Positions 8,708 to 17,062 of a DNA stretch of 64,000 nt are shown here, piece by piece (within the stretch, counting starts at the first letter, position 1; each line of letters opens with the position of its first letter). This DNA comes from Streptomyces fradiae. Its GTDB lineage: Bacteria > Actinomycetota > Actinomycetes > Streptomycetales > Streptomycetaceae. Where the stretch lies: assembly GCF_041270065.1 (NCBI RefSeq), contig NZ_CP065958.1, positions 7,192,001 through 7,256,000 on the forward strand, written 5' to 3'. Below the pieces are notes generated by a model. It ran no database searches and had not been told where the DNA came from. It saw only the letters and a list, made by a program, of their open reading frames with translations. The position numbers and the translations under genes are program-made.

Positions 8708-8715
8708 ATACTGAT
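8695..8715. promoter_or_regulatory. Candidate ArsR operator at the arsR/arsC divergent start
   Basis: CTGAT occurs at 8695-8699 and 8711-8715 around GTCAGCATATA, and TGATGTCAG at 8696-8704 matches copies beside acr3. It covers the arsR initiation codon and lies 115 bp before arsC. The assignment rests on repetition and position. Confidence 0.4.
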
Positions 8716-8831
8716 ACTCTCATGTCCGGGGGTGTCGCGGGCACCGCATTCCCCATTCTCCTGCAGGGTTCCGGTCGGCATGCCACCCCTCCTCACCCAC
8801 CAGGCACCATCCGCACCACCCGAGGATCGAC

Positions 8832-9305
8832 ATGGCCACCGTCCCCCGCGCTTCTGTCCTTTTCGTCTGCGTCCACAACGCCGGCCGCTCGCAGATGGCC
8901 GCCGCCTGGCTCCAGCACCTGTCCCGGGGACGCGTCGAGGTCCGCTCCGCCGGCACCCTGCCCGCCGACCAGATCAATCCCCAGGCCGTCGCCGCCATGG
9001 CCGAGGTGGACATCGACCTGGTCGGTCTCACCCCGCGCGTGCTGACCCCGGAGATGGTGAAGAGCAGCGACTACGTGATCACCATGGGCTGCGGCGACAC
9101 CTGCCCCGTCTTCCCGGGCAAGCAGTACCGCGACTGGGCGCTGCAGGACCCGGCGGGCCAGGGCCTCGACGTCGTGCGCCGGATACGCGACGAGATCAAG
9201 GAGCGCGTCGCGGACCTCGTCGCCGAGATCGACGGGACGGCGTCCGACGCCTACGACGGGCACGACGCGGACGTCAGCGGACATCGAGCGGACGACGCAG
9301 CGTGA
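8832..9305 (+). CDS. arsC: Arsenate reductase, low-molecular-weight phosphatase fold
   Basis: The 157-residue enzyme reduces arsenate to arsenite. It has the P-loop C-x5-R as CVHNAGRS (C13, R19), a redox pair in CGDTC (C87, C91) and the general-acid aspartate in DPAGQ (D106). This pattern fits the thiol-cascade ArsC class of actinobacteria that uses thioredoxin or mycothiol for regeneration; which one cannot be told here. The ATG at 8832 follows CGAGGA. It diverges from arsR and its last 32 nt overlap the convergent CopC-CopD gene. It would feed arsenite both to Acr3 and to the nearby biosynthetic genes. The acidic C-terminal tail after residue 140 is unremarkable. Confidence 0.93.
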   Translation: MATVPRASVLFVCVHNAGRSQMAAAWLQHLSRGRVEVRSAGTLPADQINPQAVAAMAEVDIDLVGLTPRVLTPEMVKSSDYVITMGCGDTCPVFPGKQYRDWALQDPAGQGLDVVRRIRDEIKERVADLVAEIDGTASDAYDGHDADVSGHRADDAA

Positions 9306-10953
9306 TCTGATCGACGTCGGAGGTCCGTACGGTCAGCGCCAGCTCCCAGGCGCCCGGCGTCGGCACCTGGAAGCCGGAGACGGTCCAGTGGCCTTCGGAT
9401 GCCCGCCGCACCGGGACCGGTAGGGGACCGATGCCTTCGGGCGACGTCAGAGTGGCCCGTACCTCGGGCACGTCGAGGAGCCCGCCGGCCGGGTCGGTCA
9501 CGGTCACATGGAACGCGTTGGCGCCGGCCCGTCCGGGATCCACGACGATGTCGGCCTTCCCCTTCCCCTGGGGGCTGCCAGTGTCGAACGGCGCCTCAAG
9601 GGAGACGACGGCAACGGCCCCCGCCTCCGTCGCCGATTGTTCCGAACGCGCGGGTTCCGTGGTGGTCAGAACCGTGGTGATCGCCAGAACGGCCACCCCG
9701 AGGACGGCCTCCGTCGCCACCCAGCGCCGGAGAGTCCGCCGCGGGGTGGGACCGTCCTCCAGACGGGCGGTCCAGCGGCGCGAGACGTAGCCGAGGCACA
9801 GCAGCAGCGCCACCCCGCCCGCCTTGGCGAGCAGCAGGAGCCCGAAGCGGGTCTCGGTCAGGCCGGGCAGCGTACCCACCTGGCGCCACGACTGATAGAG
9901 CCCGGTGACCACGAGCACACCCACGCTGACGAGCGCGACCCGCGAGAACCGGGCCACCACCTCCGCGGGCAGAGCGTCGACTCGTGTCAACGCGAGGGTC
10001 AGGACGCACAACCCGCCGATCCATGTGCCGGCCGCCATCAGATGCACCACATCGACAGGTACGGCGACAGCGGTCTGCAACCCCGCCGAGGCATGCTCGG
10101 CGCCGGCCCAGGTACAGGCGAGCGCGGCTCCCAGGAGCAGTGCGGTGACGACCGCGGCACGGCTCGAAGCCTCCGCGGGTGCCTTCCGCCACCGGATCCA
10201 TACCACGGCGCCCGCCGCCAGCAGCCCGAGGCGCACACCGAAGAGCACCCCTGCCTTGGTTCCCCAGGCCTCGCCGAGTCGCGCGACATCGGCGACATCC
10301 CCGAGCTCCCCGGAGCCGGTGTACGCGCCCCGGAGTGCGAGCAGGGCGAGCGTGCACGCGAGCAGCACCGACCACCCCACCACCACCGCACGGCGCGTCA
10401 GGCGGTGCTCCCGTCCCTGCGGCCGGCACACCAGCAGGAAGCAGACCGCACCCGTCAGGAGGAGCATCCCGGCGTACGCGCCGAAGCGCGCTGCCGCGTA
10501 GGCCCACCCGACGGGGCCGGCGTCCGGATCGCGCACGCTCGGCACTGTGCCGGCGGCCGTCGCCGACGGGGCGCCCACGGAGAACGTGAACGCGCCCGCC
10601 ACCGGGTGGCTGTCGGCGGACACCACCTGGTACGCCACTGTGTACGTCCCCTGGGGCAACTGCCCCCGCAGACCCACCGCGTACGAGCCGCCGCCTTCCT
10701 CGACAGGCCGCGCGTCGTCCACCCGCCGGCCGGCGGGATCAAGCACGCGAACGGCGTCGGCGCTGAGTGCGATCTCCTCGGTGAAGGTCAGCATCACCCG
10801 GGACGGGGCTTCGGCGACCACCGCCCCGCGCGCGGGCGTACTGCCGGTGAGCACGGCGTGCGCGTCGGCCGGAGGGGCTCCGGCGACGAGCAGGCCCAGA
10901 CCGGCCAGCAGGGCGACGACCCAGCGGCGCGCGCGGGAGACGGTGACCGTCAT
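9274..10953 (-). CDS. CopC-CopD fusion copper resistance/uptake membrane protein
   Basis: This 559-residue protein has a signal peptide ending at ADA-HAVL, leaving an N-terminal histidine as in the copper brace of CopC. A CopC domain (about residues 32-125) is followed by eight or so membrane segments of a CopD domain (about 150-420) and a C-terminal beta domain resembling FixH/YtkA (about 450-555). Fusions of this sort are linked to copper import or periplasmic copper handling. It follows the YcnI-like gene by 15 nt, an arrangement like ycnIJ of Bacillus. The 3' end overlaps arsC by 32 nt on the opposite strand. Confidence 0.88.
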   Translation of the reverse strand: MTVTVSRARRWVVALLAGLGLLVAGAPPADAHAVLTGSTPARGAVVAEAPSRVMLTFTEEIALSADAVRVLDPAGRRVDDARPVEEGGGSYAVGLRGQLPQGTYTVAYQVVSADSHPVAGAFTFSVGAPSATAAGTVPSVRDPDAGPVGWAYAAARFGAYAGMLLLTGAVCFLLVCRPQGREHRLTRRAVVVGWSVLLACTLALLALRGAYTGSGELGDVADVARLGEAWGTKAGVLFGVRLGLLAAGAVVWIRWRKAPAEASSRAAVVTALLLGAALACTWAGAEHASAGLQTAVAVPVDVVHLMAAGTWIGGLCVLTLALTRVDALPAEVVARFSRVALVSVGVLVVTGLYQSWRQVGTLPGLTETRFGLLLLAKAGGVALLLCLGYVSRRWTARLEDGPTPRRTLRRWVATEAVLGVAVLAITTVLTTTEPARSEQSATEAGAVAVVSLEAPFDTGSPQGKGKADIVVDPGRAGANAFHVTVTDPAGGLLDVPEVRATLTSPEGIGPLPVPVRRASEGHWTVSGFQVPTPGAWELALTVRTSDVDQITLRRPLDVR

Positions 10954-10968
10954 GGCAGCCTTTCCGGA

Positions 10969-11712
10969 TCAGGCGTTGCTGCGGCGACGGCTGGTGACCA
11001 GGGCTGTGCCGAGTCCGGCCGCGCCCAGGACGATCCCGGCGATGCCGAGCCACCGCTCGGTGCCGTGCTCGCTGTCGTCGTGCGCCTGCGCCTTGTCGGC
11101 GCCGTGGTCATCGCCGCCGGAAGGCTTCGCGGCGGGCGCGTTCGAAGCCGGTGCCCCGCCGTGGTGGTCGTCGGTCGCCGCGGAGAGCTTCAGTACGGCG
11201 GCCGGGTGCTCCGGCTCCTCCTGGCCCGCCACGGGCGGCTCGATCCAGCGCACGACCTCCTTGTTGTCGTACGTCTGCAGCGCCTTGAGGACGAGTTCGT
11301 CCGCGTCCTCGGGCAGTTGGCCGAGCGACAGCGGGAACTTCTGGAAGTAGCCCGGCTGGATGCCCTTGTCGGTGGCGGTCCAGGTGACCTTGCTGACGGC
11401 CTCGGTGATGCTCTTGCCGTGCAGCGTCAGCGGCTTGGCGAGCTTCGTCCTGGTCACCTCGATGGTCCACCCGGGCACCGCCTGCGGCATGACCGAGGCC
11501 AGTGGGTGATCGGCCGGGAACGACACCTCGACCTTGGTGGTCGAGGCGTTCGGCCGCTCGTTGGGGACCTTGACGTTCACGGTGGCGTAGCCGCCCTTGG
11601 CGGCGGTGCCCTCCGGCTGGACGGACACATGGGCGAAGGCGGGGGAGGAGGCGAGTGCGAGGCCGGCGACCGTGGTCGCGGCGAGGATGCCGAGGCGTGC
11701 GGAAGTGCGCAT
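10969..11712 (-). CDS. YcnI-like (DUF1775) copper-binding membrane-anchored protein
   Basis: The 247-residue protein starts at ATG 11712 with a clear signal peptide ending AFA-HVSVQPEG, so the mature N-terminus is histidine, the copper ligand in characterised YcnI proteins. The DUF1775 core covers about residues 28-170. It is followed by a His/Asp-rich linker (DDHHGG, GGDDHGAD) that may also bind metal, and by one C-terminal membrane anchor (GIAGIVLGAAGLGTALV) ending in RRRSNA. It likely delivers copper to the CopC-CopD protein encoded immediately downstream. An in-frame upstream extension lacks a signal-like start and was not used. Confidence 0.88.
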   Translation of the reverse strand: MRTSARLGILAATTVAGLALASSPAFAHVSVQPEGTAAKGGYATVNVKVPNERPNASTTKVEVSFPADHPLASVMPQAVPGWTIEVTRTKLAKPLTLHGKSITEAVSKVTWTATDKGIQPGYFQKFPLSLGQLPEDADELVLKALQTYDNKEVVRWIEPPVAGQEEPEHPAAVLKLSAATDDHHGGAPASNAPAAKPSGGDDHGADKAQAHDDSEHGTERWLGIAGIVLGAAGLGTALVTSRRRSNA

Positions 11713-11795
11713 GAGTGTGACTCCGTTGGTGCAGGGCCCCGAGCGGTGCCTCGCAGGGCACACGCGTACCGGGGCGGGAAGGATGGATGACGACG

Positions 11796-12440
11796 TCAGC
11801 CGAGGACGGCCATCCACCGCGGAGGTCCGCGTCGAGTCACCTCATGTGAGAGGAGGAGCTGAGGGCCGAGGGGTGCCGCCGCCCGCCAGGACAGAGCACG
11901 CGGAAGACCGGATACGGGTGCAGCCGGACACCAACGCCACTGTCGCACCAGGACGTTGAGGATGCGCCGTACGTACGCGACGACGTCGGAGCCGTACAGG
12001 CAGGCGAGTTCGCGGACCTGGGCCGCTGCCGCGTCGCCGCTGCGGAGCAGCCATGCGACGCCGGCCGCCGCCACGAGGTGACCGCAGAGCATCGGGAGCG
12101 TGGGAAGAACGGCCGTCCAGGGCAGGGGAGTCATGCCCTGGTCCATCGCCCCCATGGAATGCGGCATCGGGCTCACCGGCATCGTGGCCGAGAAGAAGGC
12201 GTGCAGCCCGATCTGCGAAACGGCGAGAACACCCGAGCTCATCGGCATGGTCAGACGACGGCGGGCAAGGGGTGCCACCACGAGGGTGACGGCCGCTGAG
12301 CCCTCCGAGATCGCGCTCCAGGAGGGCGACGCTCCCGTGGCCACACTGTGGCCGCAGGCGGACATCACCACGCTCAGCCAGGTGAGGAGCAGGGCGCGGA
12401 CGAGGCCGGCTCCCGGCAGCGAGCGCACACCCGGATTCAT
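11796..12440 (-). CDS. Uncharacterised multi-pass membrane protein
   Basis: This product of about 214 residues has four hydrophobic segments, a Met/His-containing stretch (MPVSPMPHSMGAMDQGM) that might contact copper, and a basic hydrophilic C-terminus. I do not recognise a catalytic family. Proteins of this sort are often found beside YcnI/CopC genes in Streptomyces, which suggests a role in copper handling. The start is ATG 12440 after GGGGG; a GTG two codons upstream (12446) is equally possible. It lies 83 bp upstream of the YcnI gene in the same direction, so it may lead a three-gene copper operon. Confidence 0.6.
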   Translation of the reverse strand: MNPGVRSLPGAGLVRALLLTWLSVVMSACGHSVATGASPSWSAISEGSAAVTLVVAPLARRRLTMPMSSGVLAVSQIGLHAFFSATMPVSPMPHSMGAMDQGMTPLPWTAVLPTLPMLCGHLVAAAGVAWLLRSGDAAAAQVRELACLYGSDVVAYVRRILNVLVRQWRWCPAAPVSGLPRALSWRAAAPLGPQLLLSHEVTRRGPPRWMAVLG

Positions 12441-12565
12441 CCCCACCCCCCTGCGGGCTACACGTCGACATGCCTGGTGTGAAAGGAAGCTGACAGAACG
12501 TCAAAACAGCGCGAAGACAGGCCAGTCCGAGCAGCGGGACGGCGCGCGCCTCACTCTAACCCGTT

Positions 12566-12578
12566 GATTCGATGAATC
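12566..12578. promoter_or_regulatory. GATTC-GAT-GAATC dyad, candidate ArsR operator of the Mo enzyme gene
   Basis: A perfect 5+3+5 dyad lies 66 bp before the molybdopterin oxidoreductase start. The half-site GATTCGAT is shared with the operators at 20660-20667 and 27520-27527. It is followed by TAGACAG (12581-12587), which also occurs immediately before the arsR start at 15355. Confidence 0.5.
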
Positions 12579-12643
12579 TCTAGACAGGAGGTGGTGATCA
12601 CCCTAGGCTCACGACGCCTGCCACACCACAGGGGGAGTCGGAC

Positions 12644-15160
12644 GTGTCCCACAACAACAAGCCTGTCTCCAGAAGGAACGTCGTCCAGGGCGCCGTACTC
12701 ACCAGCGCGGCCCTGATGGTCAACGTCCCGACCGCATCCGCGGCCGGAGGCAACCCCGTGAATGTCGCACCACCCACCACCGTCGGCGAGGGCGGCCTGT
12801 TGAACTTCACCGAGGGCTCGGCTGCCCTCCACCCCGACCGGACGGTCAAGAGCGCCTGCCAGTTCTGCAACTCGAACTGCGCGATCTCCGTCGGCGTCCG
12901 TGCCGACCGTGTCATCAGCGTCCAGGGCGCGTCCGGCGACCCGGTGCAGCAGGGCAACATCTGCGTCAAGGCCCCGATGATGGCCGAGATCACCCACAAC
13001 CCCCTGCGCCTGACCAAGCCCCTGATCCGTACCGGCGGCCGGAAGGGCTCCAAGGAACCCGCATTCCGCGAGGCCACGTGGGACGAGGCGCTCGATCTGA
13101 TCGCCCGCCGTCTCCTCGCGCTGCGCGACAGCGGTCAGGTCGCCGCGATCGCCAACCGGACCACCGGCCGTCTCCCCCGGGGCACCGGGTCCCTGGTGGC
13201 GCGCCTGTTCACGCTCCTCGGCAGCCCCAACAACACCGACGTCGGTCCGGTCTGCAACGACGCCGGCGGCAACGCCCTCAAGGCCACCTTCGGCCTCGGC
13301 AACTTCACCAACGGGTACGGCACGGACGGCGCCACCGGCCAGGACGACCTGGGCTCCGCCGACTACTTCCTCTTCCTCGGCACCAACCAGGCCGAGACCC
13401 ATCCCGTCACCTTCGACTACCTGCTCCGCGGGAAGGCCCGTACGGGTGCCAAGCTCGTGGTCGTCGACCCCCGGGAGACTCCCACGGGTGCGCTCGCCGA
13501 CGAGTGGATCTCCCCCAAGCCGCACACCGACCTGGCTCTGGCCCTGGGCATGCTGCAGCACATCCTCGACAAGCGCCTGTACGACCGGGAGTTCGTCGAC
13601 CGCTGGGTCCTCGGCTTCAAGGAGCTTCAGGCCCATATGGCGGCGTCGGGATACACCCCGGAGTGGGCCGCCGACGTGACGGGCGTCCCGGCCGACACCA
13701 TCCGCCGTATCGCGCGCGAGTACGCCCGCGCCGACAAGGCGGCCATCTTCTGCAACGCCGGCATCTCGCACCAGCTCGGCGCCTTCGACACGTACCGCGT
13801 GCTCACGTTCCTCGCCGCGGTCACGGGCAACATCGGCCGGCTCGGCACCGGGTGCAACTTCATGCACAACACCTGGCCCGGCGACCTGCACCTGCCCGCG
13901 CTCACCGTCCGTACGCCCGACGTGGGCACCGCGCTGCCCGTGGGGCCCGACTACTTCGCCGAGGCCATCCTCACCGGCAAGCCGTACCCCCTCAAGGCGA
14001 TCATCACCCAGGGCAACCCGCTGATCTCCTCCGCCAACACGGAGAAGGTCAAGGAGGCGTTCCGCAAGCTCGACTTCTACGTCTACACCGGCCTGTTCAT
14101 GGAGGAGGCGGCGTACTACGCCGATGTCGTCCTCCCGGTGAGCTCGCCGCTGGAGTACGAAGGCGTGTACATGCGGCGCGACGACCGGGCGATCCGCTGG
14201 CAGGAGGCCGCGGTTCCGCGCTGCGGTGAGTCGAAGACCGACTACGAGATCTGGATCGACCTCGCCCACGCCTTCGCCCGCCAGGACCGCCGGAAGGGTC
14301 ACGCGTACTGGGCCGATTCCTTCCCCCTGGCCTGGAAGGACTACTCGACCCTCTGGGCCGAGTTCGTCAAGCACACCCCGGGCGTGGGCGGAATGACGCA
14401 GGAGCGGATGCAGAAGCGCACGGAGCCGCTGCGCTGGCCCTGCCCGACGCCCGACCATCCGGGCGTCAGCGCGCTCTACCAGGACCATCCCTCCTGGTAC
14501 GAGGCCGCCGAGTCGCTCGGCGCCAAGAAGGGGCAGCGCTTCCTCACTCCCAGCGGCAAGATCGAGATCTACACCGAGGAGCTGGACCGGCAACTCGCCA
14601 CGGCCGGACACGCGGCACTGCCCGGCTTCTACACCCACCCCGAGGTGACCGGCGCCCACCCCACGCTCACCTACGAGAAGCGCTTCATCACCAGCCCGAT
14701 CAACCCGCAGGCCGTCACGCATCCGGTGCGGCTCGGTGTGCGGGGCGACGGCTCCGTCCACCGCGACTACCCGCTCATGGGCATGACGGGCCGGCCGAGC
14801 GTGGTCCACTTCGCCTCCGTCACCCACTGGACGCCCACCGGCGCCCGGCTCAACGGGATCAGGCTTCTTCAGATCCACCCCGACACGGCGCGCAGGCTCG
14901 GCATCGAGGACCGCGACGACGTGGTCGTGGAGAGCCCACGGGGCAAGGTCACGGCCACGGCCCTGTACTGGGAGGGCATCCGGGAGGACACCGTCTTCCT
15001 GCCCAACACGTTCGGCCCCGCACAGAAGCTCGCGGAGGAGCTGGGCGCCGATCACTACGAGGCGGCGAACGCCCTCGTCGACGACCGCTACTACGACAAC
15101 CTCTCCGGCCAGCAGGCCTACAAGTGCTTCGCCTGCCGCGTCACCAAGGCGCCGGCCTGA
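12644..15160 (+). CDS. Tat-exported molybdopterin oxidoreductase, possible arsenate/arsenite enzyme
   Basis: The 838-residue DMSO-reductase-family catalytic subunit starts at GTG 12644 after AGGGGGAG. The N-terminus has a twin-arginine signal (SRRNVV, then a hydrophobic stretch ending TASA). A [4Fe-4S] motif follows at about residue 72 (CQFCNSNC, then CVKAP about 30 residues on). The residue at the molybdenum-ligand position looks like the cysteine in VGPVCNDAGG (about residue 204), as in nitrate/arsenate/polysulfide-type enzymes and unlike aerobic arsenite oxidase, which has no protein ligand. No iron-sulfur or membrane partner subunit is adjacent, so the electron partner is unknown. The C-terminus carries an extra KCFACR motif. 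Position next to arsR genes suggests arsenic redox chemistry; substrate is inferred. Confidence 0.85.
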   Translation: MSHNNKPVSRRNVVQGAVLTSAALMVNVPTASAAGGNPVNVAPPTTVGEGGLLNFTEGSAALHPDRTVKSACQFCNSNCAISVGVRADRVISVQGASGDPVQQGNICVKAPMMAEITHNPLRLTKPLIRTGGRKGSKEPAFREATWDEALDLIARRLLALRDSGQVAAIANRTTGRLPRGTGSLVARLFTLLGSPNNTDVGPVCNDAGGNALKATFGLGNFTNGYGTDGATGQDDLGSADYFLFLGTNQAETHPVTFDYLLRGKARTGAKLVVVDPRETPTGALADEWISPKPHTDLALALGMLQHILDKRLYDREFVDRWVLGFKELQAHMAASGYTPEWAADVTGVPADTIRRIAREYARADKAAIFCNAGISHQLGAFDTYRVLTFLAAVTGNIGRLGTGCNFMHNTWPGDLHLPALTVRTPDVGTALPVGPDYFAEAILTGKPYPLKAIITQGNPLISSANTEKVKEAFRKLDFYVYTGLFMEEAAYYADVVLPVSSPLEYEGVYMRRDDRAIRWQEAAVPRCGESKTDYEIWIDLAHAFARQDRRKGHAYWADSFPLAWKDYSTLWAEFVKHTPGVGGMTQERMQKRTEPLRWPCPTPDHPGVSALYQDHPSWYEAAESLGAKKGQRFLTPSGKIEIYTEELDRQLATAGHAALPGFYTHPEVTGAHPTLTYEKRFITSPINPQAVTHPVRLGVRGDGSVHRDYPLMGMTGRPSVVHFASVTHWTPTGARLNGIRLLQIHPDTARRLGIEDRDDVVVESPRGKVTATALYWEGIREDTVFLPNTFGPAQKLAEELGADHYEAANALVDDRYYDNLSGQQAYKCFACRVTKAPA

Positions 15161-15222
15161 ACCGATTCCCCGCAGTCCGCCCGACAGACCTCCTCCGCAT
15201 GACACCCCCTGTCGGGCACCCC

Positions 15223-15266
15223 GGCCCTGCCTCCCTCGCGCGTCCCCACCGCGCGGAGGCAGGGCC
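15223..15266 (+). terminator. Strong hairpin after the Mo oxidoreductase gene
   Basis: GGCCCTGCCTCC (15223-15234) pairs perfectly with 15255-15266, and an inner GCGCG/CGCGC stem lies in the loop. ATTT follows. It separates the oxidoreductase gene from arsR, which has its own promoter. Confidence 0.85.
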
Positions 15267-15319
15267 ATTTCCCCTGCCAGAGAGGCGAATGGGGTGCCTC
15301 TCGTCACGTCTCAGGTCAG

Positions 15320-15354
15320 TTGCGCAAAGATTCGACAACTGTAAAACTAGACAG
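15320..15354 (+). promoter_or_regulatory. Leaderless arsR promoter with TTCGAC operator in the spacer
   Basis: TTGCGC (15320-15325) and AAAACT (15343-15348) are 17 bp apart, which places the transcript start at the A of the ATG at 15355. TTCGAC (15331-15336) lies in the spacer exactly 18 nt before the ATG, as it does for the two arsR genes at 37509 and 37938. Confidence 0.6.
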
Positions 15355-15729
15355 ATGGCACAGCTTGAGGTGATCGACCCCGTAACATGCTGCACCCCCG
15401 TCATAGCCGCGCCCCTCGACGAGGAGCGGGCCGCGGGCACGGCCAAGATGTTCAAGGCCCTGGGCGACCCGATCCGGCTCCGCCTGCTCTCGATGATCGC
15501 GTCCGCAACGGGTGACGGCGAACTGTGCGTCTGTGATCTGACCGGCCCCTTCGACCTGTCGGCGCCGACGATCTCGTATCACCTCAAGATCCTCCGCGAA
15601 GCGAATCTGGTCACCTCCGAGCGCCGTGGCACCTGGGTCTACTACCGCCTCCGGCGGGACAATCTGAGCCTGCTCTCCGGTCTGCTCGCCGTTCCGAGCA
15701 TGGGGGAGCTGGCGGTCGCCGAGGCCTGA
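15355..15729 (+). CDS. arsR: ArsR family repressor with CVCD metal site and N-terminal Cys-Cys
   Basis: This 124-residue ArsR protein has the arsenite-binding motif ELCVCDL in alpha3 (about residues 58-64) and a recognition helix APTISYHLKILREA. An N-terminal extension carries vicinal cysteines (PVTCCTP, about residues 10-16) that could supply a third ligand. ArsR proteins leave DNA when As(III) binds. The ATG is immediately preceded by the promoter without a convincing ribosome site, so the mRNA is probably leaderless. It converges with the LuxR-like gene 3 nt away. It is a likely regulator of the TTCGA-type sites of the cluster. Confidence 0.92.
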   Translation: MAQLEVIDPVTCCTPVIAAPLDEERAAGTAKMFKALGDPIRLRLLSMIASATGDGELCVCDLTGPFDLSAPTISYHLKILREANLVTSERRGTWVYYRLRRDNLSLLSGLLAVPSMGELAVAEA

Positions 15730-15732
15730 CGT

Positions 15733-16812
15733 TCACACCAGCACGCCGAGGTCCAGCCCTTCGGAGATCGTGGCGGAGAGGGCTGCACTCTTCGGATCCT
15801 TTGCCCGCACGGGCTGATCGCCGCCGCACGCGCAGGGCCGCAGCCAGCCACGCTCGACCGCCTTGGCCCCGGCCTCGAACCTGCTGCGGGCGCCCAGCCG
15901 CTCCATCATGTCGGCGATGGTGCGGCGCGCGGTGCGCAGGCCCAGGCCGAGCTTCTTGCACACCGCCTCGTCGGTGAGTCCCTGACCCATCAGACGGAGC
16001 ATCTCCTTTTCGAGCGGAGTCGGCTGGTCGCCCTCGCAGGTTCCTGGGGCGTCCAGCGGCGTCATGCTCTCGCAGAGGCGCTCGAACAACGCGATCAGCC
16101 CGGTGATGTACCCGGCACCCGACACCTGCACCGCCCCGGCGCACGGGTCGGCCGGGTCGGCGGGCAGCAGGGCCGTGGTCCGGTCGTAGACGACGAGCCA
16201 GAGGGGGAGGGTCGGCGCGGTGCCGACCTTGCCGCCGTTGCGGGCGATCCAGCGCGCGTAGGCGAGGCCGGCCCGGTCGTTGTAGACGCTCTCCAGGTAG
16301 ACGTTCCACACCAGGACCCCGCGGTCCAGCATGTGCTGGTCGACCGGGCGACGGGCGTGCATCGCCTCGGCGCTGTTGGCGTCGGCGGGGAGCAGGGAGA
16401 CGCACTCGGTGGTGGTCCGGCCGGCCAGGCGCTCCATGCGCGCGTGGATCGCGGCCTGGGACTCGAGGCGCTCCCAGCCCGCGTGGGTGCCTCGCGCCTG
16501 GGCGTCGTCGTACTCCTCGGAGAGCCGGTCCACGGCCGCCTTGATGTGGACGAACTCCTGCTGGCGACGGAGGAGTTCGGACTGCTGCCGCTCCAGCATC
16601 GTGCGCAGCGCGAGTGGTGGCCGGGTCGGTACGAGGGTGCCGGACATCTGGCGCAGCAACGAGAGCTCGACGAGACGGTTCACGCTCTGGCGTACGGCGG
16701 CCTCCGGTGCGTCGACGCCGAGCGGAAGGTCGTCCAGGTGGCACCCCGGCCGGTCGAGTGCGAAGCGGTAGATCGTGTGCGCCAGTTCGTCCAATCCCAG
16801 TGACTGCAACAT
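15733..16812 (-). CDS. TrmB-like/LuxR-type transcriptional regulator, probable pathway regulator
   Basis: The 359-residue protein has an N-terminal winged-helix of the TrmB type (residues 1-70, LGLDELAHTIYRFALDRPG onward), a coiled-coil-prone segment around 80-110, a central sensor-like region and a C-terminal LuxR helix-turn-helix (TPLEKEMLRLMGQGLTDEAV, residues about 265-320). This domain order is common among cluster-linked regulators in Streptomyces. A late CACGG motif adds two cysteines. It diverges from the AroA-like gene across 250 bp containing a near-perfect long dyad, so it probably controls the biosynthetic operon. The signal it senses is unknown. Confidence 0.8.
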   Translation of the reverse strand: MLQSLGLDELAHTIYRFALDRPGCHLDDLPLGVDAPEAAVRQSVNRLVELSLLRQMSGTLVPTRPPLALRTMLERQQSELLRRQQEFVHIKAAVDRLSEEYDDAQARGTHAGWERLESQAAIHARMERLAGRTTTECVSLLPADANSAEAMHARRPVDQHMLDRGVLVWNVYLESVYNDRAGLAYARWIARNGGKVGTAPTLPLWLVVYDRTTALLPADPADPCAGAVQVSGAGYITGLIALFERLCESMTPLDAPGTCEGDQPTPLEKEMLRLMGQGLTDEAVCKKLGLGLRTARRTIADMMERLGARSRFEAGAKAVERGWLRPCACGGDQPVRAKDPKSAALSATISEGLDLGVLV

Positions 16813-16907
16813 CCGCCCCCCAGGCCTGCTGCTGAATTGAATTTCTTCAAGATAGCACGGTGCTTGATCATCTGATCGGTGCCGAGTGAGCGGATCCGAT
16901 CATGGGA

Positions 16908-16936
16908 GGCAGCATGTTGCCCGGCAACTTGCTGCC
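16908..16936. promoter_or_regulatory. 29-bp dyad in the regulator/aroA-like divergent region
   Basis: GGCAGCATGTTGCC and GGCAACTTGCTGCC flank a single C, matching at 13 of 14 positions. It lies 155 bp before the AroA-like ATG and 96 bp before the regulator start. It is the best candidate target of the LuxR-like protein. A shorter GATCA-TC-TGATC palindrome lies at 16866-16877. Confidence 0.55.
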
Positions 16937-17062
16937 CCCGGAAGGAACTTCTCAGCCACACCGGAGCACCCGCAGTCTCGATCACGTCACCGGCGGCGTC
17001 GTGACGTCACGGCGCCACGACCATCGGGAGAGGCTTTGAGCTCGTTCGAGACAGATCTGCGG

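Noticed and set aside
12551..15307. A 918-codon open frame antisense to the molybdopterin oxidoreductase
   Set aside because: It lacks any domain motif, is low-complexity Gly/Val/Arg sequence typical of shadow frames in high-GC DNA, and the plus-strand gene has full family signatures.
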